From positions 1-51,266 of the forward strand of contig CALMKH010000272.1 of NCBI GenBank assembly GCA_937867025.1: DNA of 51,266 nucleotides, in the 5' to 3' direction. The stretch comes from an uncultured Bacteroidota bacterium (GTDB lineage Bacteria > Bacteroidota > Bacteroidia > NS11-12g > UBA955). Shown here in pieces: positions 8,020 to 15,468 of this stretch. The notes under the pieces were generated by a model. That model made no database searches. It was not told the DNA's origin and saw only the letters and a list, made by a program, of their open reading frames with translations. Position numbers and translations under genes: made by a program. The stretch's first letter is position 1. Each line of letters begins with the position of its first letter.

Positions 8020-8892
8020 CTAATCCGTCCTGATAAACCTGCGGCTTCTCGTTTGACCTGCAGTATCCACGGTTTGCAGGATATATAATCCGGCCTTCCA
8101 GCTGCTTGTCCGGATCCTGTAAATTTCTGCATCCGCAGAACCCCTGAACAATTCTTTGCCATGCATATCCAGCACCCTCAGGTAAACCGGCGTTCCTTTC
8201 GTGAACCTGACGGTCAATTCATCCCTGACAGGATTCGGAGAGACCAGAAAATCCACTGTGTTTAAATGGCTGATGCCCGTTTGCTCTCCCGGAGTCAACA
8301 CTTTAAGACTGAATGGTATGGCCCGCTTGAGCGCCCCGGATGAATCGAAAGTCAGGGAATCGCATGTCATCGAATAACAAAAAGTATCCACCATTACCAG
8401 GCAAAGCTCATAACCGCCTACACCGGGATAAATGTGTGAAGGGTTGACGGAATTGGACGAATCGCCGTCACCGAAATGCCAGGTCCAGGTCGTGCGCTGG
8501 GGGCGTATCGTGAACGATTTATTCAGGATCACGGCACTGTAATTAAGGGTATCGGCCACAATACTGAAATCCGCAATGACTTCGCATGGCTGGTAAACTG
8601 TTACAAGACGTTTTATACTGTCCCTGCAGGATGCACCGATCACCACAAGTTGGACATTGTAAGTCTGGGACACTGATGACCCGTATGTATGGATGGGTGA
8701 GGGCGTCGTGCTGACATTACCATCGCCGAAATCCCACTGGTAAGATGTGCCGCCGGTGCTCAGGTTAGTGAATGTTATTTCAGATCCAGCGACGGAATAT
8801 GTGAAGTCAGCCTTGCATGCCAGTGCATCCGTGGTGGCCAGAACACTTCCAAACGCCAGAACCGTACTCAGCAGGGTGTAAATTGTTCGCAT
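8020..8892 (-). CDS. PKD-domain protein with T9SS type A sorting domain
   Basis: The ATG at 8892 gives 290 residues and a signal peptide (MRTIYTLLSTVLAFGSVLATTDALA). A further in-frame TTG at 8919 lies inside the promoter region and is not favoured. Two PKD domains follow, each with the typical core (YQWDFGDGNVSTTPSPIHTY; WTWHFGDGDSSNSVNPSHIY). The C-terminus is a T9SS sorting domain: FLVSPNPVRDELTVRF, then VYLRVLDMHGKELF, then SSWKAGLYILQT and a basic end. The protein should be exported by T9SS and either attached to the surface or released. There is no catalytic domain, so an adhesive or structural role is most likely. Confidence 0.85.
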   Translation of the reverse strand: MRTIYTLLSTVLAFGSVLATTDALACKADFTYSVAGSEITFTNLSTGGTSYQWDFGDGNVSTTPSPIHTYGSSVSQTYNVQLVVIGASCRDSIKRLVTVYQPCEVIADFSIVADTLNYSAVILNKSFTIRPQRTTWTWHFGDGDSSNSVNPSHIYPGVGGYELCLVMVDTFCYSMTCDSLTFDSSGALKRAIPFSLKVLTPGEQTGISHLNTVDFLVSPNPVRDELTVRFTKGTPVYLRVLDMHGKELFRGSADAEIYRIRTSSWKAGLYILQTVDTAGQTRSRRFIRTD

Positions 8893-8906
8893 AAGAATAT
8901 TGAGTT

Positions 8907-8924
8907 TAAACTTATACAAGTTTA
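8907..8924. promoter_or_regulatory. Candidate operator: palindrome TAAACTTATACAAGTTTA
   Basis: Perfect 7-bp arms (TAAACTT / AAGTTTA) around ATAC, 15 nt upstream of the PKD/T9SS gene start and overlapping a -7-like TAAACTTG. The position suggests a repressor or activator site, but the cognate regulator is unknown. Confidence 0.35.
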
Positions 8925-9010
8925 GACAATTATGGAGAAATACCTGGTTTTGAGAAGGTGCATTTGCATAACAAACTGTTAATCTGTAATTTAAATTTAG
9001 AGAAGAATAC

Positions 9011-10045
9011 TTAACCCTTTTTCAAGGTAAAGCCGAAGGTCGTGCCTTCCCCAATCGTACTTCGAACGTTAATAGTCTGATTATGAGCTTCAAGTATATG
9101 TTTCACAATGGATAATCCCAGGCCGCTGCCTCCGCTGTTCCTGGAGCGGCTTTTATCGGTGCGGTAAAACCTTTCAAATAATCTCGGAAGGTGTTCAGGC
9201 TCTATGCCTTCTCCGTCATCCGAAACCTCTGTCAGGATATTCTGGTCCATGTCGTAAAATCCTACCCTGGTTACACCGTTTTCCCTTCCGTAGGCAATGG
9301 CGTTTCCCACCAGGTTGTTCAACACTTGCCTGATGCGGTCTTTGTCAGCGAATACCTTGAAGGGAAAATCGCAGCCGTCCTTGATCCTGAGTTTTATGGA
9401 TTTCAGCTCGGCGAGATGGGAATATGTTTCAAATACCTCCTTGGTCAGCTCGTTAATGTCAAACGTTGAATAGTTCATGCTCAGCGTGCCACTTTCCAGC
9501 TTGCTGATAGCGAGCAGATCATTCACCAGGGTATTCAGTCTTTCTGCGCTGCTGGCAGCCTTTTTCAGGAATTTGATCTTGACTTCCTCGTCGTTGACGG
9601 CTCCTTCAAGCAGTGTTTCTATATATCCCTGGATATTAAAAATCGGGGTCTTTAATTCATGGCTTACATTGCCGAGGAATTCCTTCCTGTATTGTTCCGT
9701 CGCACGCAGTTCGGATATCTCCTGCCTCTGGTCATTCGCCCATTGTATGACCTCTTCATTTACTTTTTTTATAGGGTCGACGTTTACATCGGCCATATAA
9801 TTGATGTTCTTTATCTGGGTGGTCTTGAAATGGTGGATGGTCTTGTATATCAGTTTGATCTTGCGGTAAATAAACTTTTCAAGTCCGAACAGGATGATGA
9901 TGTACGTAAGTGACCCGAAGATGAAAATGGAGATCAGGAATTCGAGGAAAGAAATTTTAAAATAGATAAGGAAGCAGGAAAAAATAAGACTGAGCACCAT
10001 GGTGGTCAGCAGGGTTATCCTTTCCGGGGTGAGATTTTTAATCAC
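9011..10045 (-). CDS. Membrane sensor histidine kinase, PhoR-like
   Basis: 344 residues. Two transmembrane helices lie at about residues 10-29 and 31-53 with almost no periplasmic loop, so it is unlikely to sense an external ligand through its own sensor domain. The dimerisation helix carries the phospho-accepting His129 (NVSHELKTP). The ATPase domain has the N box (NNLVGNAIAYG), the G1 box (DDGEGI) and the G2 box (GGSGLGLSIVKH). The start is GTG at 10045 and overlaps the response-regulator stop by 4 nt (GTGA), indicating translational coupling. The layout matches the PhoR/PhoB-type pair common in Bacteroidota. Phosphate control is possible, but no pst or pho genes are nearby to confirm it. 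Confidence 0.88.
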   Translation of the reverse strand: MIKNLTPERITLLTTMVLSLIFSCFLIYFKISFLEFLISIFIFGSLTYIIILFGLEKFIYRKIKLIYKTIHHFKTTQIKNINYMADVNVDPIKKVNEEVIQWANDQRQEISELRATEQYRKEFLGNVSHELKTPIFNIQGYIETLLEGAVNDEEVKIKFLKKAASSAERLNTLVNDLLAISKLESGTLSMNYSTFDINELTKEVFETYSHLAELKSIKLRIKDGCDFPFKVFADKDRIRQVLNNLVGNAIAYGRENGVTRVGFYDMDQNILTEVSDDGEGIEPEHLPRLFERFYRTDKSRSRNSGGSGLGLSIVKHILEAHNQTINVRSTIGEGTTFGFTLKKG

Positions 10046-10728
10046 ACTTCAAATTTATACCCTACGCCTTTAATTGTCTGAATAAAATTATCATCAAGTT
10101 TTTCGCGGATTTTGCGGATATGCACATCGATGGTCCTGTCGACCACCAGGACATCATCTCCCCAGATGGATTCCAGTATCTGTTCGCGTGTGAAAACTTT
10201 GCCCGGCTTGCTGGCGAGCAGTGACAATAATTCAAATTCTTTTTTAGGGAATTGCAGGACTTTGCCCATATAGGTGACAGAAAAACTTTCGCGATCGATC
10301 TTCAGATCGCTGAATTCCATGGTTTCCGTTTTGGCATGGTCGGTATTGTTTCTTCTGAGTATGGCTTTGAGTCTTGAGATAAGCACCCTCGGCTTGATGG
10401 GTTTAATAATGTAGTCGTCTGCCCCGGCTTCGAATCCTGCAAGCTCGCTGAACTCTTCGCCGCGGGCGGTCAGAAAAATGAGAGGTATGTGTTTAAGCTG
10501 GGGGATCGCCTTTATCTGCCTGCAAGCTTCGATCCCATCCATTTCAGGCATCATGACATCCATGAGAATGATGTCGGGCTTGATTTTGGAAGCGATATTG
10601 ATAGCCTCCTTACCATTCATGGCAGCCACAACAGTGAAATTTTCCTTTTTCAGGTTATAGCTTAGTAATTCAATGATATCGATTTCATCATCAACGATCA
10701 GAATTTTGTAGGAGGTTTGTGAACTCAT
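10042..10728 (-). CDS. OmpR/PhoB-family response regulator
   Basis: 228 residues. The receiver domain has the acidic pair D13-D14, the phospho-accepting Asp57 (IILMDVMMPEMDG), Thr in FLTARG and the conserved Lys in DYIIKPIKP. The C-terminal winged helix (from about residue 133) has the OmpR-type recognition region (SKPGKVFTREQILESIWGDD, VDRTIDVHIRKIREKL) and ends IKGVGYKFEV. It binds DNA when phosphorylated, presumably by the kinase encoded immediately downstream with a 4-nt overlap. The closest familiar relative is PhoB, but the regulon cannot be inferred from this window. Confidence 0.9.
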   Translation of the reverse strand: MSSQTSYKILIVDDEIDIIELLSYNLKKENFTVVAAMNGKEAINIASKIKPDIILMDVMMPEMDGIEACRQIKAIPQLKHIPLIFLTARGEEFSELAGFEAGADDYIIKPIKPRVLISRLKAILRRNNTDHAKTETMEFSDLKIDRESFSVTYMGKVLQFPKKEFELLSLLASKPGKVFTREQILESIWGDDVLVVDRTIDVHIRKIREKLDDNFIQTIKGVGYKFEV

Positions 10729-10794
10729 GTTATTTTATGGTTCAAAATACGTTAATGAAACTCAATAAATAGTTACCGATATATTAAAAAATCA

Positions 10795-11979
10795 TTACGG
10801 AAACAGCTCTTCAAGCTTGCGCTCCAGTTCTTCTCCCCTAAGATTTTTCGCTATTATTTTGCCGTCTTTGCCTACAAGCACTGTGTAAGGGATGCCTGAC
10901 ACCTTATACACCTTCGCAGGCGCACAGCTCCAATATTTCAGGTCACTTACATGCATCCAGTTAAGCCCGAGGCTGGATATGGAGGAAACCCACGAAGTCT
11001 TGTCCTTGTCGAGCGATACACCGTAAATCTCAAAGCCTTTGTCCTTGAACCTGGTGTATATGCGTTTTACGTTCGGAAACTCCGCCCTGCAGGGCCCGCA
11101 CCAGCTTGCCCAGAAATCGATAAGCACGATCTTGCCCCTTAATGAAGACAGTTTGAGGTTAACCCCATTGGTCTGAGGCAGGTCGATATCCGGAGCAATT
11201 TCGCCTATTTCCAGCGACTTGTTATTGTCGTAAATGGTCTTCAGGTCTTTGTAATATTCGCTTTTCGTATCCTTTGCAAGCTCCATCTTCTTCATGATGC
11301 CCTTGATATCGGCGATTTTCTGTTCTTCGGAAAAGTTGAACAGTATAAAATAAGATTCCAGGGGTGAGCTTTTGGCGATCATGTCTTCGATGGAAGACCT
11401 GAGCTCCTGCTGCTTGAGTGCAAATGCCATCTGGGCTTCATATGATTTCATGGCGTCCGGCTCATTTGCTATGGTATTCTCAAGTGTACCCAGTTCGCCG
11501 GAAAGTTTTGAGAAGTTTTTGATAAAATCATGCAGGTTTTTTGATTTGTCAATCTTTGTGCCTGCCAGGTCGTAGTTAAGTCCGTTCTGGGACGGATCTA
11601 TCGTGACGTTCAGTTCCGCGCCGTCTTCAAGTACAAGGGGCACAGCTGTATTTTTGACATACTGAAGATAGGCTATACAGGGGGAGGCGATGGTTTTTTT
11701 GATGGTGAACTTTCCATTGGCGTCTGTTCTCACGGAATCCATAAGTTCCATAGTAGTGGCCCTGTAGCTGCTGAGAACGACCAGGTGGTTGCTGTAGCCA
11801 TTCAGGGTGCCGTTAATGGTAAAGGCTACCTTTCCCTTGGCTACGGGCCTGGCAACGGTTTTAGTGCTTTTCGCTTTGGTTCCGGGCTTGGCGGCACCGG
11901 CTCCGGTCTTTGGTTTAGGCTGAGCGCCGGCAATGAACAATACCGCAAGAACAGCGACGGTGGAAATGGTCTTAAACAT
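10795..11979 (-). CDS. TlpA-like thioredoxin-fold protein with DUF4369-like N-terminus
   Basis: 394 residues. A signal peptide is followed by a Lys/Ala-rich linker (residues ~20-48). A DUF4369-like beta domain comes next (VAFTINGTLNGYSNHLVVLSS), then a helical middle, and a thioredoxin domain from about residue 265. The active site is CGPC at 294-297 (WASWCGPCRAEFP) and the cis-Pro lies in SGIPYT. It should work in the periplasm or on the periplasmic face of a membrane, reducing disulfides in exported proteins or apocytochrome c. This architecture is abundant in Bacteroidota. The start fits a -7 element 11 nt upstream, so it is probably transcribed on its own. Confidence 0.85.
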   Translation of the reverse strand: MFKTISTVAVLAVLFIAGAQPKPKTGAGAAKPGTKAKSTKTVARPVAKGKVAFTINGTLNGYSNHLVVLSSYRATTMELMDSVRTDANGKFTIKKTIASPCIAYLQYVKNTAVPLVLEDGAELNVTIDPSQNGLNYDLAGTKIDKSKNLHDFIKNFSKLSGELGTLENTIANEPDAMKSYEAQMAFALKQQELRSSIEDMIAKSSPLESYFILFNFSEEQKIADIKGIMKKMELAKDTKSEYYKDLKTIYDNNKSLEIGEIAPDIDLPQTNGVNLKLSSLRGKIVLIDFWASWCGPCRAEFPNVKRIYTRFKDKGFEIYGVSLDKDKTSWVSSISSLGLNWMHVSDLKYWSCAPAKVYKVSGIPYTVLVGKDGKIIAKNLRGEELERKLEELFP

Positions 11980-11989
11980 GTTAATTATG

Positions 11990-11997
11990 CAAAGTTA
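11990..11997 (-). promoter_or_regulatory. -7 promoter element TAACTTTG
   Basis: Exact TAnnTTTG match on the minus strand, 10 nt before the ATG of the TlpA-like gene; predicted leader of about 4 nt. Confidence 0.55.
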
Positions 11998-12008
11998 ACG
12001 AATATTTT

Positions 12009-12506
12009 TCAAATCAGGTTATTTATCTCTTCCTCAAGAAGACGGTATTTAAGACTGTTTGGTTGCACGAGAAGGCTTTTTATCCCTGCTTTTTCTGCAG
12101 CCTGCATGTCCCTTTCCGTGTCGCCGATCATCAGGCTTTTCGACCTGTCGATCCTGTATTTCGATAAGGCCTTTTCCAGCATGCCTGAATCAGGCTTTCT
12201 GCACAGGCATTTTCCGACAAGCGGATGGTGCGGACAAAAATAAAAATCATCAATCCTGGTGCCTTTTTCAACACATGCCTGCTGTAGTTTCTGGTGAAAC
12301 GTGTGAAGGTCTTCGCGTGAGTAAAGTTTTTTGTCAATGCCGCCCTGGTTGGTTATCACAATGGCAAGAAAGCCTTTGTCACGGACCATTCTGATGCAGT
12401 CGACCGCATCCGGAAGTATGTCGAAATCCGAAATGGTGCACACGTAATTACCGATTTCCCTGTTTAAAACGCCGTCCCTGTCGAAAAAAATCGCCTTTTG
12501 TGTCAA
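12009..12506 (-). CDS. gmhB: D-glycero-manno-heptose 1,7-bisphosphate 7-phosphatase-like HAD phosphatase
   Basis: 165 residues of the HAD-IIIA (HisB-N/GmhB) family. The catalytic motif FFDRDGVLN places the nucleophile at Asp9 and the acid/base at Asp11. VITNQGGI is motif II. The zinc loop is visible as FCPHHPLVGKCLCRKP (Cys-His and Cys-Cys ligands), and MIGDTERDMQAAEKAG is motif IV. The expected reaction removes the 7-phosphate in ADP-heptose synthesis for lipopolysaccharide core, although no other heptose gene is present. Histidinol-phosphatase activity is the main alternative. The start codon is TTG at 12506, the only candidate that fits the family N-terminus. The gene is divergent from the mannosyltransferase gene, which also starts with TTG. 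Confidence 0.82.
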   Translation of the reverse strand: MTQKAIFFDRDGVLNREIGNYVCTISDFDILPDAVDCIRMVRDKGFLAIVITNQGGIDKKLYSREDLHTFHQKLQQACVEKGTRIDDFYFCPHHPLVGKCLCRKPDSGMLEKALSKYRIDRSKSLMIGDTERDMQAAEKAGIKSLLVQPNSLKYRLLEEEINNLI

Positions 12507-12524
12507 TTCGTACTTTTAAAGCTA

Positions 12525-12543
12525 CAAAATAAACACTATTTTG
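12525..12543. promoter_or_regulatory. Divergent -7-like elements TATTTTG on both strands
   Basis: TATTTTG lies on the minus strand at 12525-12531 (for gmhB) and on the plus strand at 12537-12543 (for the glycosyltransferase). Each is one base shorter than TAnnTTTG. They lie back to back in the 65-bp gap. Confidence 0.4.
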
Positions 12544-12571
12544 CACCGCTTTTATATAAATTTTATTTATT

Positions 12572-13309
12572 TTGTCTAATTACATTGTCATTATCCCCAC
12601 TTACAACGAGAAGGAAAATGTGGAGGGAATAATACGCAAGGTGATGAGCTTACAGCCCATGTTTGACGTATTGATCGTTGATGATAATTCACCCGACGGA
12701 ACAGCACATATTGTAAAGGGTTTACAGGAAGGGTTTAATGGCAGGCTCCACTTGCTCGAAAGAACGGAAAAGAACGGCTTGGGAACAGCTTACATTGCAG
12801 GTTTCAAATGGTGCCTGGACAGGCATTACCAGTATATTTTTGAGATGGATGCTGATTTTTCGCATAATCCTGATGATCTGCCGCGGCTTCTCGAGGCATG
12901 CGAAGTGCAGGGCGCCGGGCTCTCCGTAGGGTCGCGCTATATTACAGGCGTGAACGTGGTCAACTGGCCTATCAGCAGGGTGATCATGAGCTATTATGCC
13001 AGCGCTTATGTGCGGTTCATAACCGGTATGACCATCCGCGATTCCACCGCTGGGTTTGTATGCTACAAGAGAGAAACCCTGCAAACCATCAACCTGGACA
13101 AGATCAAGTTTAAAGGATACGCTTTTCAGATAGAAATGAAATTCAAGGCATACCTGGAGGACATCAGGATCATTGAAGTGCCGATCATATTCACCGACCG
13201 CACCAGGGGCACATCAAAAATGAGCAAAAAGATCTTCAGGGAAGCATTTTTTGGAGTTATAGAATTGAAAATCAATAGCTGGTTCAGAAAAAAGAATGAT
13301 AGAAAATGA
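12572..13309 (+). CDS. Polyprenol/dolichol-phosphate mannosyltransferase-like GT2 glycosyltransferase
   Basis: 245 residues of a GT2 glycosyltransferase resembling dolichol-phosphate mannose synthase. It should transfer a hexose, probably mannose from GDP-mannose, to a polyprenyl phosphate at the cytoplasmic membrane. Visible motifs are VIIPTYNEKENVEGII at the N-terminus, IVDDNSPDGTA, the metal-binding EMDADFSHNPDDLP (DxD-like), VGSRYITG, and the acceptor-site region KGYAFQIEMKF. There is no C-terminal membrane segment, so it is the soluble or peripheral single-domain form. The start is TTG at 12572; an in-frame stop at 12557-12559 excludes any upstream ATG. It overlaps pdxH by 14 nt, so the two are co-transcribed. 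Confidence 0.88.
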   Translation: MSNYIVIIPTYNEKENVEGIIRKVMSLQPMFDVLIVDDNSPDGTAHIVKGLQEGFNGRLHLLERTEKNGLGTAYIAGFKWCLDRHYQYIFEMDADFSHNPDDLPRLLEACEVQGAGLSVGSRYITGVNVVNWPISRVIMSYYASAYVRFITGMTIRDSTAGFVCYKRETLQTINLDKIKFKGYAFQIEMKFKAYLEDIRIIEVPIIFTDRTRGTSKMSKKIFREAFFGVIELKINSWFRKKNDRK

Positions 13310-13940
13310 GAAAATAGAAGCCTTGCGCAGGGATTACAGGTCATCCGAATTACTGGAATCCAATGTTGACAGTGATCCGCTTGTGCAATTCAGCACGTGG
13401 TTTGAACAAGCCCTGGCTGCTGAAATTACCGAACCGAATGCCATGTGCCTTGCCACCATTCACAATGGAAGACCTGACACCAGGATAGTTCTGTTAAAGG
13501 GGGTTACGGGGAAGGGGTTTGTTTTCTTCACAAACTATCACAGCTCCAAGGGCAGGGATATTCAAAAAGATAATCATGTGAGTCTTAATTTTGTCTGGCT
13601 TGAGCTTGAAAGACAGGTAAGGATACACGGAATCGCTGAAATGATCAGCACGGAGGAAAGCGACAGGTATTTTTATTCAAGACCCCTGGCCAGCCAGCTG
13701 GGAGCAATCATCAGCGAACAGAGCGGTCTGCTGGCTTCCAGGAAGGATCTGGAGGATGCCATGGTAATGGCCGAAAAACAATATGAGAAGAACGGACCTG
13801 TAAGACCGCCGCATTGGGGGGGCTATCTGGTCAAACCTGACATGATTGAATTCTGGCAGGGAAGGGCTAACAGGTTGCACGACCGGCTAAGATACGATCT
13901 GCATGGAAATGAATGGAAACTGTCCAGGCTTTATCCTTAA
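13296..13940 (+). CDS. pdxH: Pyridoxamine 5'-phosphate oxidase
   Basis: 214 residues, full length. This FMN enzyme oxidises pyridoxamine or pyridoxine 5'-phosphate to pyridoxal 5'-phosphate, the last step of vitamin B6 synthesis and salvage. Diagnostic stretches are RIVLLKGVTGKGFVFFTNYHS (FMN phosphate and substrate contacts), SKGRDIQ, VRIHGIAEMIS, FYSRPLASQLGAI and the C-terminal signature region FWQGRANRLHDRLRY. It overlaps the upstream glycosyltransferase gene by 14 nt with no promoter between. The B6 synthesis gene pdxJ lies at the far end of the window and is not linked to it. Confidence 0.95.
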   Translation: MIENEKIEALRRDYRSSELLESNVDSDPLVQFSTWFEQALAAEITEPNAMCLATIHNGRPDTRIVLLKGVTGKGFVFFTNYHSSKGRDIQKDNHVSLNFVWLELERQVRIHGIAEMISTEESDRYFYSRPLASQLGAIISEQSGLLASRKDLEDAMVMAEKQYEKNGPVRPPHWGGYLVKPDMIEFWQGRANRLHDRLRYDLHGNEWKLSRLYP

Positions 13941-13955
13941 GGCTTAGAAGCCTTA
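13938..13955. terminator. Hairpin between convergent pdxH and ribBA
   Basis: TAAGGCT and AGCCTTA are perfect 7-bp arms around TAGA. The hairpin starts within the pdxH stop codon and lies 11 nt from the ribBA stop. No T-run follows, so intrinsic termination is uncertain. Confidence 0.4.
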
Positions 13956-13965
13956 TCCGGAAAGT

Positions 13966-15183
13966 CTAGATTTCGTGGCCCATTTTTTCTCTCTTGGTAT
14001 TGAGATATTCCTCGTTATGCTTATTGGGCTTTGTAATAATGGGCAGGTTTTCAACGATTTCAAGCCCGTACCCGATAAGGCCGGTGCGTTTTTTCGGGTT
14101 ATTGCTCAACAGGCGCATTTTTGAAACCCCAAGATCGCGCAGGATCTGAGCGCCGATGCCGTAATCCCGTTCATCCATTTTGAATCCGAGTTCAAGGTTG
14201 GCATCCACAGTATCCCGACCCTGTTCCTGCAGCTTGTATGCCTTGAGTTTATTCAGCAGCCCTATACCCCGGCCTTCCTGGTTCATATACAGGATAACGC
14301 CTTTGCCTTCTTCCTGTATCATCTTCATAGCGGTGTGCAGCTGTTCGCCGCAATCGCAACGGCAACTGCCGAAAATATCACCGGTCATACAACTGCTGTG
14401 CACCCTAACCAGTATGGGTTCATCTTTTTTCCATTCGCCTTTTCTGATTACAAGGTGCTGTGTCCCGTCATTTATCTGCGAATAGGCTACCAGTTCGAAA
14501 TCGCCGAAAGTTGTCGGCATGTTAACGGTTATTTCCCTCTTGACATGGCTTTCGTTCCTGATCCTGTATTTGATAAGATCTTCAATGGAAACGATTTTCA
14601 GGTCAAATTTCCGGGCTATTTCCACAAGTTCCGGCAGCCTTGCCATCTCACCGTCTTCTTTCAGTATTTCAACAATGCAACCAGCAGGTTCCAAACCGGC
14701 AAGCCTGGCAAAATCAATAGCTGCTTCGGTATGTCCGGCACGTTTCAGTACGCCTTCCTTTTGTGCCTTTAAGGGGAAAATATGTCCGGGTCTGGCAAGG
14801 TCGCCCGGGGTAGTGTCTTTATTTATGAGGGCTTGAATGGTTTTGCTTCTGTCGGAGGCTGATATGCCTGTTGTCGTGCCGTGGCCTTTGAGGTCTACGG
14901 AAATGGTAAAAGGTGTTTCGTAGAGCGAATCATTGCTGCTCACCATCATATCCAGTCCGAGTTCATGACATCTTTCAGGTAACAGGGGAACACAGATCAG
15001 TCCCCTTCCTTCCCTTGCCATGAAGTTTACCATTTCGGGAGTTACATTGGCTGCGGCAGTCAGAAAATCACCTTCATTCTCCCTGTCCTCATCATCGACA
15101 ACAATAATGAGCTTACCTGCTTTTATATCTTGTATGGCTGATTCGATGGAATCCAGCTTGTACTGATTCGGCGTTTTGGACAT
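13966..15183 (-). CDS. ribBA: RibBA: DHBP synthase / GTP cyclohydrolase II
   Basis: 405 residues with both domains. Residues ~8-205 are 3,4-dihydroxy-2-butanone-4-phosphate synthase ([15 protein letters not shown] acidic metal site; [34 protein letters not shown]). Residues ~210-400 are GTP cyclohydrolase II, with the zinc cysteines in [17 protein letters not shown], then [11 protein letters not shown] and [12 protein letters not shown]. Together they start riboflavin synthesis from ribulose 5-phosphate and GTP. The key residues of both domains are present, so the protein should be truly bifunctional. The promoter lies immediately upstream, leaving no room for an FMN riboswitch. Confidence 0.95.
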   Translation of the reverse strand: MSKTPNQYKLDSIESAIQDIKAGKLIIVVDDEDRENEGDFLTAAANVTPEMVNFMAREGRGLICVPLLPERCHELGLDMMVSSNDSLYETPFTISVDLKGHGTTTGISASDRSKTIQALINKDTTPGDLARPGHIFPLKAQKEGVLKRAGHTEAAIDFARLAGLEPAGCIVEILKEDGEMARLPELVEIARKFDLKIVSIEDLIKYRIRNESHVKREITVNMPTTFGDFELVAYSQINDGTQHLVIRKGEWKKDEPILVRVHSSCMTGDIFGSCRCDCGEQLHTAMKMIQEEGKGVILYMNQEGRGIGLLNKLKAYKLQEQGRDTVDANLELGFKMDERDYGIGAQILRDLGVSKMRLLSNNPKKRTGLIGYGLEIVENLPIITKPNKHNEEYLNTKREKMGHEI

Positions 15184-15191
15184 TTCACTTG

Positions 15192-15199
15192 CAAAATTA
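15192..15199 (-). promoter_or_regulatory. -7 promoter element TAATTTTG
   Basis: Exact TAnnTTTG match, 8 nt before the ribBA ATG at 15183. Predicted near-leaderless transcript. Confidence 0.55.
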
Positions 15200-15278
15200 A
15201 TGAAATATAGTCTATTTATGGTTATTTAGAATGACATTCATTTAATAGATTTATTTTATATTTAATGTGAAAGATATA

Positions 15279-15308
15279 AGGGTTTATGGCTTTTAAACCA
15301 TAAACCCT
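15279..15308. terminator. Long perfect inverted repeat, possible terminator
   Basis: AGGGTTTATGG and CCATAAACCCT form a perfect 11-bp stem with an 8-nt loop (CTTTTAAA). It lies between the stop of the thioredoxin-like gene (15469) and the ribBA promoter. There is no clear T-run, so it may stop transcription only weakly or protect the mRNA 3' end. Confidence 0.45.
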
Positions 15309-15468
15309 AACTTTAAGGACAGTTCCCGCTCATCCAAATACAAAATGAATCAGCTTTACCTTTAAAAACAAACGGAAACCATCCCTAAAGTCAGGATCTA
15401 TGACAACACACTAAAATAGAACACACTATTTTCTAAACAAATCGCCCATGATGAGCGAGTATCTTTGA

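Noticed and set aside
9011-10728. Assignment of the two-component pair as the PorY partner system of PorX
   Set aside because: The kinase overlaps its own OmpR-type regulator gene, and the PorX gene is 24 kb away; nothing in the sequence links them.
15413-15432. Small inverted repeat AAAATAG/CTATTTT after the thioredoxin-like gene
   Set aside because: AT-only arms of 7 bp are expected by chance in this AT-rich gap; the 11-bp stem at 15279-15308 is the better terminator candidate.
15184-15468. FMN riboswitch upstream of ribBA
   Set aside because: The -7 element ends 8 nt before the ATG, so there is no leader to hold a riboswitch, and I see none of the conserved FMN-element segments.
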